Shown here in pieces: positions 1-9,100 of a stretch of DNA of 64,000 bases. The stretch is from assembly GCF_003999375.1 (NCBI RefSeq), contig NZ_RJLC01000010.1, positions 62,001 to 126,000 on the forward strand, written 5' to 3'. The notes below the pieces were generated by a model. That model saw nothing but the letters and a program-made list of their open reading frames with translations, did not search any database and was not told where the DNA came from. The stretch is from Pseudidiomarina mangrovi (GTDB taxonomy: Bacteria; Pseudomonadota; Gammaproteobacteria; Enterobacterales; Alteromonadaceae). How positions within the stretch are numbered: position 1 is the first letter of the stretch; each line of letters starts with the position of its first letter. Position numbers and translations under genes: made by a program.

Positions 1-1488
1 ACCCCAGAAAACCAGCTGTATTTGCAGGAAAGCGCGCTGTTCCTGCATGGTGGTCAGCTCTCCACCGATTACAGTAGTGGCACTCCTATTTATAGTTATC
101 TGTATGATTTACGCGATATGCAGGGTACCGCCAATTTGCAGGTGCTGATTGTGCTCGCTGGCATGGGCTTGGTGCTGCTGGTGGTATTGGCGGTTGAGCG
201 TAATGCGACCCTTGAAGACCAAGGGGCGCGGTTAAAGTATCAAGCTGAACATGATGCCTTAACCGGGTTGTTGAACCGCAACAGTATTGAGCGCTTTATT
301 GCCAAGCGTTTTAACGAACAAGGTGATATGGCGGTATTATTTATTGACCTTGATGGGTTTACCCTGATTAACGATAGTCTTGGCTTGCAGGTTGGTGACG
401 AACTATTGCGCATGCTGGCGCAGCGGCTGCAGAATAATCGCCCACGTAACACCGAATTGGCACGTTTTGCTAGTGATGAGTTTTTACTGGTCATGCAAGG
501 GGTCAGTGGTCATGCTGAGCGCGTGTTGCAAAGTGCTAATGACATGATGTCTATTGTCGCTCAGCCATATCGAATTGGGCCGCACAAGATCTATTTGACC
601 GCCAGTATTGGTGTGGCCATGCAAACCGACGATCAGCGTACGCCATTGGAGTTAATTCAGCGTGCCGATATGGCCATGCACCAAGCCAAGAAATTGGGCC
701 ATAACCATGTGCAAGAGTATGACCGCTCCATGGCGCAGCGCATGCAAAGCATGGTGTCTATGCGCTCTAGTTTACAAGAAGCCATTGAGCACGACCGCCT
801 ACAACTGTACTACCAGCCGATCGTCAATTGCGCCAATCAACAGGTAGAAGCCTATGAGGCCCTATTACGATGGGTGCATGAAGATGGCAAAGTGGTCAGC
901 CCTGGTGAGTTTATCCCGTTGGCGGAAATGACTGGGCAAATTGTACCCTTGAGTGAGTGGGTGTTCCGCCAAGCCTGTCATGATTTAGCGCAGATCCGCG
1001 AAAAAGGTTCGTTCAAGATCACTGTGAACGTTTCAGCGTTGCATTTCCATCGTGCCAATTTTGTTGAGTTTCTGGAAGAAACCCTCGCTAATAGTGGCGT
1101 CAAAGCTGAGTGGATTGAACTGGAAATGACCGAGTCGATCTTATTGGAGAATAGCTATTACGCCATTCGCCAATTACAGCGCTTGCGTGAGCTCGGCTTT
1201 ACCGTTGCTTTGGATGATTTTGGTACCGGCTTCTCCAGCTTGAGCTACTTGAAGCGTTTACCCGTTGATAAGGTGAAAATTGACCGTACCTTTGTGGCCG
1301 GTATTCGCACCCATAAGAGTGACCGCGTGCTGATTGAGAGCGTGATAAAAATTGCCCAGAGTTTGAATTTCAATGTGGTGGCTGAAGGTGTGGAAACGCC
1401 GCAACAAGCCGAGTTCGTTACCGAACTCGGCTGTAACTATATGCAGGGCTTTTATTTTGCCCGGCCAGCACCTATCGACGAGCTGTAA
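1..1488 (+). CDS. GGDEF/EAL domain protein, probable c-di-GMP phosphodiesterase (5' end outside window)
   Basis: The frame is open to base 1, so the start and part of an N-terminal sensor region lie upstream of the window. What remains is a short probably periplasmic stretch, one membrane segment (about 142-195), a GGDEF domain and a C-terminal EAL domain. The GGDEF signature is degenerate: it reads ASDEF (469-483), so cyclase activity is doubtful. The EAL domain looks catalytically complete: YEALLRW (EAL codons at 856-864), NVSALHF, ELEMTES, the DDFGTG loop, KIDRTF, EGVET and a QGFYFARP end. Such proteins hydrolyse c-di-GMP at the inner membrane and affect the choice between motility and biofilm. 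The last 37 bp overlap the convergent lipoprotein gene. The fold is certain; the phosphodiesterase role follows from the family. Confidence 0.93.
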   Translation, partial: TPENQLYLQESALFLHGGQLSTDYSSGTPIYSYLYDLRDMQGTANLQVLIVLAGMGLVLLVVLAVERNATLEDQGARLKYQAEHDALTGLLNRNSIERFIAKRFNEQGDMAVLFIDLDGFTLINDSLGLQVGDELLRMLAQRLQNNRPRNTELARFASDEFLLVMQGVSGHAERVLQSANDMMSIVAQPYRIGPHKIYLTASIGVAMQTDDQRTPLELIQRADMAMHQAKKLGHNHVQEYDRSMAQRMQSMVSMRSSLQEAIEHDRLQLYYQPIVNCANQQVEAYEALLRWVHEDGKVVSPGEFIPLAEMTGQIVPLSEWVFRQACHDLAQIREKGSFKITVNVSALHFHRANFVEFLEETLANSGVKAEWIELEMTESILLENSYYAIRQLQRLRELGFTVALDDFGTGFSSLSYLKRLPVDKVKIDRTFVAGIRTHKSDRVLIESVIKIAQSLNFNVVAEGVETPQQAEFVTELGCNYMQGFYFARPAPIDEL

Positions 1489-1886
1489 TAAGCGGTTGCG
1501 GTTACTTTGATATAGGCGTTAGCAGCAATCACCTCAGCGCTGGCGTCGCTGGTGATACCACGAATAATAGTGCCGGCACTTGACGATTCGCGGGCAACAT
1601 CGGTGATAACGATGACATTGGCGCCCAAACGAGCTGCCTGAGTTTGCAATCGACCAATTGCATAGGCAAGTTTTTCTTCGTCGGTGGTGCGTGTTGCTAG
1701 CGCATAGGTCGTACTCAAATGAGCAATCTCTTCGCTGCCGGTTGGCCGTTTATTATAAATCCGCACCTCTTTTTTATCGATGGCCGCGCGCGGCTCGCCG
1801 ACAATTTCAGGGGCATTGGGTTGGGTGGCACAGCCGCTTAGGCTGGCGCCGATAGTTATTAACAGAGCCAAAGTGACGATACGCAT
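1452..1886 (-). CDS. Small lipoprotein of unknown function
   Basis: This encodes 144 residues with a lipoprotein signal peptide ending in LSGC (lipidated Cys19), so it should be an envelope lipoprotein. The ATG at 1886 is preferred over an upstream in-frame start at 2012 because a strong GGAGG site precedes it by a few bases and it opens directly on the signal peptide; the upstream extension also runs through a terminator. The mature part has an ATRTTDEEKLAYAIG stretch followed by a segment rich in small and hydrophobic residues (GANVIVITDVA). This recalls small dodecin-like or YbjQ/RcsF-type folds, but I cannot assign a family. Its 3' end overlaps the convergent EAL gene by 37 bp. Function unknown. 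Confidence 0.82.
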   Translation of the reverse strand: MRIVTLALLITIGASLSGCATQPNAPEIVGEPRAAIDKKEVRIYNKRPTGSEEIAHLSTTYALATRTTDEEKLAYAIGRLQTQAARLGANVIVITDVARESSSAGTIIRGITSDASAEVIAANAYIKVTATAYYSSSIGAGRAK

Positions 1887-1961
1887 GATATACCTCCAGC
1901 GATTTGTTGTACGGGCATGAATGGCTGTACAAGATACGCGCATTGTACCTGCGCGGAGCAC

Positions 1962-1989
1962 AAAAAAACCGCCATCTGGCGGTTTTTTT
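1962..1989. terminator. Bidirectional rho-independent terminator
   Basis: ACCGCC/GGCGGT stem with an ATCT loop, flanked by seven A on one side and seven T on the other. It lies just past the end of the minus-strand porin gene and upstream of the minus-strand lipoprotein gene, so it should end porin transcription. Its symmetry lets it work both ways. Confidence 0.88.
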
Positions 1990-2024
1990 ATACAAGCAAT
2001 CGCAAAATGCAATTTCGGCTGGGG

Positions 2025-3182
2025 CTAGAAGCTATACATCGCCATAAAGTGCAAGCGCGTTAAGTCGCCATCAGCGCCGTTTTCAACCTCGCGCATGGCC
2101 TTGGAGATTTCAGCACCGAAGGTCAGGCGTTGTTCTGCTTGATACATGATGTTGAAGCCAATACGTTGCGTCGACTTGGTGGCATTACCGGTCAGCACCG
2201 TATCGTTATCCGCTGAACCATAGCTATAGACCAGGTTGCTGCGGTACTTATCGTTCCAAACGTGGCGATAGGCGAGGGTCATGCCACTGGTTTTGATGGC
2301 TTCTAGTTCGCCATTGGCATCAATCACGGCACCATTAAAGGTATTTAAACCCATGTAGCGGCCGATACCTTTACCGGTGGTGAATGAAGCGCGCACATCG
2401 TTGTCGCCGAGCTGCCATTTAGCCGACAAACTGACGCCGTAACCGTTGGTGGTTTCATCACTACCAGTACCTGTCACGTCATAGGCCAACTGCCGCACCA
2501 AGCCTGCCACAGCCCAACTCACATCGCCGGTTTTACCTTTGTATTTGACGGTAAAATCAGGCATGACGCTGTCGCTCGAGGTGATGCGGGCGCCGCCACC
2601 AAATGGTGTGACGGTGGTTTCTGGGTTTTCTAGTGCCACACTGAAGTTACCGTCGGTGTAGCGAACTTGCGCTTGGCGGACGAATACCATACCGTCGGTA
2701 GCACCGATAAAATCAACGGACTCCGGCAGAATGCTGAGTTCCTGGAAGTTCGACCAGGTTTGACCAAAGGTCCATTTGCCATAGGTGATAAAGGCTTGAC
2801 GTAAGCGCGGAGCATAGGAGTTGGTGATGCGCTCATCACCCACTGGAACAGTCATAAAATCTAGTTCAATACGGCCAGTAATGGTCTCGCCGTTATCAAG
2901 AGTCTGTTTGGCATCAAACCAAAACCGTGACTGGCGGGCATGGAAATCGGTGACCGCATCGTCACCAGTGCCGCCCACTGGGGTCAGGCTGGGGATATAA
3001 AACTGGCGACCCAGGTTGCCACTGCCAGCGGCCGTGCCCTCACCATAGTCGCTCATAAAGGCGTCAAGTTTCACATAGCCGCCAAAGCTCCATTTTGGCG
3101 CATCAGCAGCCTGGGCTGGGGCCATCAGTAAGCCGCCGAGTACTGCACTGGCAAGCAGAGATTTTTTAAGTTGTTGTTGCAT
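2025..3182 (-). CDS. DcaP-like outer-membrane porin
   Basis: A 385-residue outer-membrane beta-barrel. A signal peptide ends near APAQA (about residue 25), then comes WSFGGYVKLDAF, a typical first strand of DcaP/DUF-type porins, alternating amphipathic strands, and a C-terminal strand ending in Phe (HFMAMYSF), the barrel-assembly signal. The ATG at 3182 is chosen over one at 3209 because AAGGAG lies about 7 bases before it. DcaP-type porins in Acinetobacter take up dicarboxylic and other small acids. This gene is divergent from acs and shares its control region, so an organic-acid role is plausible, but the substrate is inferred. A terminator follows at 1962-1989. Confidence 0.85.
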   Translation of the reverse strand: MQQQLKKSLLASAVLGGLLMAPAQAADAPKWSFGGYVKLDAFMSDYGEGTAAGSGNLGRQFYIPSLTPVGGTGDDAVTDFHARQSRFWFDAKQTLDNGETITGRIELDFMTVPVGDERITNSYAPRLRQAFITYGKWTFGQTWSNFQELSILPESVDFIGATDGMVFVRQAQVRYTDGNFSVALENPETTVTPFGGGARITSSDSVMPDFTVKYKGKTGDVSWAVAGLVRQLAYDVTGTGSDETTNGYGVSLSAKWQLGDNDVRASFTTGKGIGRYMGLNTFNGAVIDANGELEAIKTSGMTLAYRHVWNDKYRSNLVYSYGSADNDTVLTGNATKSTQRIGFNIMYQAEQRLTFGAEISKAMREVENGADGDLTRLHFMAMYSF

Positions 3183-3241
3183 TGCGGTGCTCCTTGTTGA
3201 GTTCTGCATTCAATCAGGCCCTGTTACATGACCATGGCAAA

Positions 3242-3321
3242 AGCATTGACCTATCGTTATGATTAATCAATCTAGACTATGGTCTAATGGTGCTTGAAGC
3301 CGCGAAAATACAAGCTATGAG
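3242..3321. promoter_or_regulatory. Divergent porin/acs promoters around a central palindrome
   Basis: Position 3273-3286 holds TAGAC-TATG-GTCTA, an inverted repeat with perfect 5-bp arms. Rightward, TTGAAG (3294-3299) and TATGAG (3316-3321) with a 16-bp spacer make a reasonable acs promoter. Leftward, TTGATT (3265-3270) and AATGCT (3242-3247) with a 17-bp spacer suit the porin. The palindrome sits just upstream of both -35 boxes, the usual place for an activator of the NarL/LuxR type such as the adjacent CrbR-like regulator. The sequences are seen directly; promoter use and the bound regulator are inferred. Confidence 0.55.
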
Positions 3322-3354
3322 GCAGAAAAGCGGTGGCCAAATTGAGGAGGATTT

Positions 3355-5298
3355 ATGTCGCAAACGGTTTATTCAGTACCGGTAAAAGCAAAGCAACGGG
3401 CACATATTGATAACGATCAGTATCTTGCTATGTATGCCCAAAGTGTCGAAAACCCCACTGAGTTTTGGCAACAACAGGGCCAGCGTATCAGCTGGTTTAG
3501 CCCATACAGCCAGGTCAAAAACACCTCATTTGCGGCTGGTAAGGTCAGTATTAAGTGGTTTGAAGACGGTACCTTGAATGCCTGTTACAACTGCGTGGAT
3601 CGGCATTTGGCTGAGCGTGGTGACAAAACTGCCATCATTTGGGAAGGCGATGATCCATCGGTTAGCGAGCATATTTCCTATCGGCAGCTGCACCATGAGG
3701 TCTCACGATTCGCCAACGGCTTGAAAAAATTGGGTGTGGGCAAAGGTGACCGGGTAGCTATTTATATGCCGATGGTGCCTGAAGCGGCCTATGCCATGCT
3801 TGCTTGCGCGCGTATTGGTGCCGTGCACACGGTGATTTTTGGTGGCTTTTCACCGAATGCGATTGCCGATCGAGTCAATGATTGTGGCGTGAAAGTCATT
3901 GTCACCGCGGATGAAGGTCGCCGCGGTGGTAAAGCTACACCGCTCAAGCACAACGTAGATATGGCGTTGAAAGATGGGCGCTGCCCCAGTGTTGAGCACG
4001 TGGTGGTGTGTAAAGTGACCCATGGCGACGTGAGTTGGGCCGAGCATCGTGATATTTGGTGGGACCAACTCGTGAAAGATGTCGCCGCCGAGTGTCAACC
4101 GGAAGTCATGAATGCCGAAGATCCGCTCTTTATTCTTTACACCTCAGGTTCTACCGGCAAGCCCAAGGGCGTTCTGCACACTACCGGTGGTTACATGGTC
4201 TGGGCGTCGATGACCCATCAGTATGTGTTTGATTATCACGAAGACGATATTTATTGGTGTGCAGCCGATGTCGGTTGGATCACCGGCCATAGCTATATTG
4301 TCTATGGGCCGTTAGCCAATGGCGCCACTACCTTAGTGTTTGAGGGGCTGCCGACCTATCCTACGGTGGGGCGTATCGGTGAAATCGTAGATAAACACGC
4401 GGTGAATATTCTCTACACTGCGCCAACCGCAATTCGCGCCTTGATGGCGAAAGGCACTGCCGCTGCCGACAGCAGTCAGCGCAGCAGTTTGCGCACCTTA
4501 GGCAGTGTTGGTGAGCCAATTAACCCCGAGGCTTGGGAATGGTACTACCGTACTATGGGCGATAGCCGCTGCCCGATTGTTGATACCTGGTGGCAAACTG
4601 AAACCGGCGGCATCATGATCACGCCACTGCCTGGGGCGACCGATCTGAAGCCCGGCTCAGCAACGCGACCGTTCTTTGGCGTGCAGCCAGCACTGGTCGA
4701 TGCCGATGGTCACGAACTTAGCGGCGCTACCGAGGGTAATTTGATTATCAAGGACTCATGGCCGGGGCAAGCACGTACCTTATGGGGTGACCACGAACGC
4801 TTTGAGCAGACCTATTTTTCGGCGTACAAAAATGTCTATTTTACTGGCGATGGTGCACGGCGTGATGACGATGGTTATTACTGGATCACCGGGCGTGTCG
4901 ACGACGTATTGAACGTATCAGGTCACCGGTTAGGTACCGCGGAGATTGAAAGTGTGCTGGTGGCGCATCCGAAAATTTCCGAGGCGGCGGTGGTGGGATA
5001 TCCACATGACCTGAAGGGCCAGGGTATTTATGTGTACATCATTCCTATGGCTGGTACTGAGGTCAATGATGCGCTGACCAAAGAAGTACGTGATTGGGTT
5101 CGTTCAGAACTCAGCCCGATTGCTACTCCAGACTACATTCATTGGTCAGCTGACTTACCGAAAACTCGCTCGGGCAAAATTATGCGACGAATTTTACGCA
5201 AAATTGCCGCCAATGAATTTGAAAACTTGGGGGATACCTCTACGCTTGCTGATCCGTCTGTGGTAGATTCGCTGATAGACAAACGCTTGAATCGCTAA
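3355..5298 (+). CDS. acs: Acetyl-CoA synthetase (acetate--CoA ligase, AMP-forming)
   Basis: This 647-residue cytosolic enzyme makes acetyl-CoA from acetate, ATP and CoA through acetyl-AMP, the high-affinity acetate assimilation route. It has full length for Acs. Visible features are an N-terminal ACS region, the P-loop-like [11 protein letters not shown] motif (about residues 261-271), the adenylate-forming core ([30 protein letters not shown]), and the C-terminal RSGKIMRR motif with the catalytic, acetylatable lysine at about residue 608. A GAGGAGG site lies a few bases before the ATG. The next gene, a response regulator, starts 21 bp downstream, so the two are probably co-transcribed. The porin is divergent from a shared control region. 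Confidence 0.98.
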   Translation: MSQTVYSVPVKAKQRAHIDNDQYLAMYAQSVENPTEFWQQQGQRISWFSPYSQVKNTSFAAGKVSIKWFEDGTLNACYNCVDRHLAERGDKTAIIWEGDDPSVSEHISYRQLHHEVSRFANGLKKLGVGKGDRVAIYMPMVPEAAYAMLACARIGAVHTVIFGGFSPNAIADRVNDCGVKVIVTADEGRRGGKATPLKHNVDMALKDGRCPSVEHVVVCKVTHGDVSWAEHRDIWWDQLVKDVAAECQPEVMNAEDPLFILYTSGSTGKPKGVLHTTGGYMVWASMTHQYVFDYHEDDIYWCAADVGWITGHSYIVYGPLANGATTLVFEGLPTYPTVGRIGEIVDKHAVNILYTAPTAIRALMAKGTAAADSSQRSSLRTLGSVGEPINPEAWEWYYRTMGDSRCPIVDTWWQTETGGIMITPLPGATDLKPGSATRPFFGVQPALVDADGHELSGATEGNLIIKDSWPGQARTLWGDHERFEQTYFSAYKNVYFTGDGARRDDDGYYWITGRVDDVLNVSGHRLGTAEIESVLVAHPKISEAAVVGYPHDLKGQGIYVYIIPMAGTEVNDALTKEVRDWVRSELSPIATPDYIHWSADLPKTRSGKIMRRILRKIAANEFENLGDTSTLADPSVVDSLIDKRLNR

Positions 5299-5319
5299 CA
5301 GCAACGCACACAGGTAGGC

Positions 5320-5967
5320 ATGGCCAAGTTTTTAATCGCCGATGATCATCCATTGTTTCGCGAGGCTCTACAAGGAGCCCTCGCGAATCATTATGAGCAG
5401 CTGCAACTGCGTGAAGCCGGTGATCTCGACGCCACCTTGGCGGCCTTGGCAGACGACGATGACTTAGATTTGCTGCTGCTCGACCTGCATATGCCAGGCA
5501 GCGGCGATTTATACGGTTTGATTCGTATCCGCGATACCTATCCTATGTTACCTATTGCGATTATTTCTGGCTCGGATGACCCGGCTGTGGTGGCTAAGTG
5601 CATTGGTTTTGGGGCCTTGGGTTTTATTCCCAAATCGCTGCCGTCGGCACAGATTGCTGAGGCCATTAATATCATCATGCAGGGTGACGTGTGGGTACCT
5701 GAAGCAGTACGTGGGCGCTTAGACAACTTATCCCATGATGACCAAGAGCTGGCGCGCAAAGTGGCTGATCTGACGCCCCAGCAATATCGCGTGCTGTTCT
5801 TACTGCATGAAGGCTTGTTGAACAAACAGATTGCTTATCAACTGGCCATCACCGAAGCCACCGTAAAAGCCCATATTACCGCAATTTTTCGCAAGCTCGG
5901 GGTATACAACCGTACTCAAGCGGTGTTGTTAGCCGAACGTTTGCAGCTTGAAACGCCGATTAGTTGA
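5320..5967 (+). CDS. crbR: CrbR-like LuxR/FixJ-family response regulator
   Basis: A 215-residue protein with an N-terminal receiver domain (acidic pocket ADDHP, phosphoacceptor Asp55 in LLLDLHMPG, conserved late Lys in IPKSLP) and a C-terminal LuxR-type helix-turn-helix from about residue 145 (LTPQQYRVLFLL...NKQIAYQL...TEATVKAHI). It directly follows acs, and a CrbS-type sensor kinase is encoded in the same locus (10701-14207). In Vibrio and Pseudomonas the CrbS/CrbR pair activates acs and symporter genes, so this is the likely CrbR. The gene name rests on family and context. The palindrome upstream of acs is a candidate target. Confidence 0.85.
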   Translation: MAKFLIADDHPLFREALQGALANHYEQLQLREAGDLDATLAALADDDDLDLLLLDLHMPGSGDLYGLIRIRDTYPMLPIAIISGSDDPAVVAKCIGFGALGFIPKSLPSAQIAEAINIIMQGDVWVPEAVRGRLDNLSHDDQELARKVADLTPQQYRVLFLLHEGLLNKQIAYQLAITEATVKAHITAIFRKLGVYNRTQAVLLAERLQLETPIS

Positions 5968-5994
5968 GCAACTGGTTACGTTTTTACATGCACC

Positions 5995-6009
5995 GTTACA
6001 TTTTGTAAC
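5995..6009. promoter_or_regulatory. Perfect palindrome upstream of the S8 protease gene
   Basis: GTTACA-TTT-TGTAAC is a perfect 15-bp palindrome lying 114 bp before the protease ATG, in an A/T-rich control region that also has a TATAAT-like box (6091-6096) without a clear -35 partner. It looks like a dimeric repressor or activator operator. I cannot name the factor. Confidence 0.4.
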
Positions 6010-6122
6010 ACCCTCCGCACAAAGACTCTACAACTAGACAATAAACAGTGGTACATTCCTCTTTGTACGTTTTTTTCATACGTATAAAAATATAATAACT
6101 CTACTTATAAGAGGAAGTGTCC

Positions 6123-9100
6123 ATGAAATCGGTTCAATCCTTACTGGCTGCGGCACCCCGCAAGCGCTTGCTGGCGGTGGCTATTGCCTCGTCGTTAGCA
6201 GCGACAGGTGCAATGGCTCAGCAATTCAAGGTTGACTCCAACGCAGCTGTTGAGCCTGTGCTTAACCAACGCGTTGTTGAGAAACAGCCGCGTTCGCGTT
6301 TGCAATTAGCAACGCCAACCTACTACATCATCCAGCTTGAAGCGCCATCGGCGGTTATGTACCACGGCGGTATGCAAGGATTGCGTGGCACTTCCACTCA
6401 AGCAACTGGTACGGAAAAGTTTGTCGCGCAGAGTGCTGATGTCAGCAATTACCAAAATTTCTTGATGGCTGAGCAGAGCAAAGTTGCGAGCCAAATTCAA
6501 AGCAAATTCCCGAACGCTAAAATTGAGCGCCAACTGAACTTAACTATGAACGGTTTGATCATCTCAGTGATGGACGACACCGATATCAAAGCTCAGTTAG
6601 CTGCAATTCCTGGCGTTAAGCGGGTGTTTGACAACGAAATTCACACTGTCGATATGGATGCTTCACTCGATTTAATTGAAGCACCTGCGGTGTGGGAACA
6701 GTTAGGTGGCCGTGCTGCGGCTGGCGCTGGCGTTAAGCTAGCGGTAGTTGATACCGGTATCAACGAAGAACACCCAATGTTCCAATCAAGCGGTGCGTCG
6801 CCGATTGCTGGGCAGTTCGATGACTACTGTACGGTTACCGACCCAACCTTCTGTAACGACAAAATCATTTTGGCGCGTTCATACATGACTGAGTCGTTTT
6901 TAGCTGGCGCTGCAGCCGGCGAAACCTTGGGGCCAAAAGACTTTAACGGTCACGGTAGCCACGTAGCGGGTACCGCAGTAGGTAAAGTGATCACCACTGA
7001 AATTGGTGGTATTGCCACCACGCTTTCAGGCGTAGCACCAGGTGCTGGCTTGATGTCTTACAAAGCCTGTTATGAAACCTCCACTGGCCAGGGTTCATGC
7101 CCTACGGTGATGACCATTGCTGCACTTGAAGATGCTTTATCGGACGGCGCTGACGTGATCAACAACTCATGGGGCGGCGGTGCTGGTTCAGCGCCTGAAA
7201 ACAGCGCCCATAAGTCAGTCATCGAAGCCTTAAATGAAGCGGGCGTACTGGTGGTATTCTCTGCTGGTAACAGCGGCCCAGGCGCACAAACTATTGGTTG
7301 CCCGTCGTGTGTTGAAGATACCTTAACGGTAGCCAACACCCGCACCGGTCGAGTGTTTGAAGGCTCAGTGGTAACTGGCGGCGAAACCTTTGTGTCTTAT
7401 GAAGGTAGCAATACCACCATTACCGCCCCGTTAGAGTTTGAATTAACGGCAGCAGTGGTGGCTGACCCGAATAACGCCTTGGCTTGTGATCCGTTTGCTC
7501 CAGGTACCTTTAATGGTGAAGCGGTATTTACTGAGCGCGGTGCTTGTGCGTTCACGGTAAAAGCCAACAATATCGCTGATGCTGGCGGTGCTGCTATGAT
7601 CTTAGCGAATAACACCTCCGGCGTAATCATTATGAGTATGGATGCAGCCACTATTCCGGGTGTATCTATTTCGCAAGCAGATGGCGCTACCTTGTTAGCG
7701 AACTGGACTGCCGGTGACATGGTTACCTTGAATCCTGAGCAAGCCAAAGTGTACCCAGAGAATGTCGACGTATTGGCCAACTCAAGTTCACGTGGCCCGA
7801 ACGGCAACCCAAGCTTTATGAAGCCGGAAATTGCCGCACCAGGTACGGATATCTTGTCTGCGTCACCAGAAGGCAGCGCGTTACGCTTGCTCTCCGGTAC
7901 CTCAATGGCTGGCCCACATGTAGCGGGTGCAGCAGCGTTGATGAAGCAGATCTACGGGCTTGATTCTGATCAATTGAAATCAATCTTGATGACCTCAACC
8001 GTAGGCGGCGTTAGAAAACAAGATGGCACCACCCCAGCTGATGCATTTGATGTGGGTGCAGGTCGCTTAGACGTCACTCGCGCTGCTAATGTAGCGGTGA
8101 CTGTTGATAAACCATCGATGACCAACAATGCCTGTTCAATTGGCTGTAGTTTTGATCGTGTGATCACCGATATCAGTGGCGAAGCGACTGATTGGTCTGT
8201 GGCGGTTACCTTTACTGACAGCGATATCAGCGCGACCGCTAACGTTGCTGCAGTTTCTGTGCCAGCGAATGGCTCAGTCACGCTGAGCGTTGATGTTGAC
8301 AGCCGTTGGGCATCAGAAGCATGGAAGTTTGGTCAAGTGAAACTGACCTCTGCTGATGGCTATTCAGATGTGGTCATTCCAATCGTTATCATGCCGAAAC
8401 GTTCGGACGATGTGTCAGTCGTTTCAGTGGCTAACGTCGGTGGTACTGGTACTGCTGCTGGTGACTTAGTGATGAGTGCTAAAGCGGCATTAGGTAGCAC
8501 CGGTGAAGATGTCACCCTGACTATCGATGTGCCTGTGGGTGCGGTGTTTGATGAAGAATCGATTGTGGTTGATGCCGTTCTGGCGACTGAAGTAAGCCGT
8601 GAACTATCAGCCGATGGTCGTACCTTCACCTTAGTCAGCACGCAAACCGATGATCCAAACATTGCTACCTTAGAAGATACCACTGCAACTTTCCCGTTCA
8701 CTGGTTTCTCGCTGTTCGCAAACAACTTAGGCAGCTCTCTGTGTACCACGGGTTGTGATGAGCAAGTGTATACCTTTGACTTGGGTGCTAACGGTATTAT
8801 CGTTGATGGCCGTATGGTCCGGTACATCACCCTGGGTATGAATGGTTTGAACGCCATTGACCAGCAGGCGGGTGCGTTTGGTACTACTTTTGCCAATTCA
8901 GCCATCCCAACTGCAGCAGTACCTAACGGCTTGTTCGCACCAATGTGGACCGACCTAGAGTTACAACCAGCCAACAACGCGTTGATCCGTTATGCGGCGC
9001 TGACCGATGGTGCGGGTAACCCTTGGTTTGTATGGGAGTGGGTAAACGCCAATGTGTACGACGACACCTCTGGTGAACTCTATACCTTCTCGATTTGGTA

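Noticed and set aside
1887-2012. N-terminal extension of the small lipoprotein to 2012
   Set aside because: It would run through a terminator and bury the signal peptide; the ATG at 1886 has a strong GGAGG.
7397-8977. Several long reading frames on the minus strand inside the S8 protease gene
   Set aside because: They are antisense shadows of a strongly codon-biased gene: no ribosome-binding sites, no recognisable domains, low-complexity Ser/Thr/Ala/Val content, and the plus-strand gene has a full catalytic triad.
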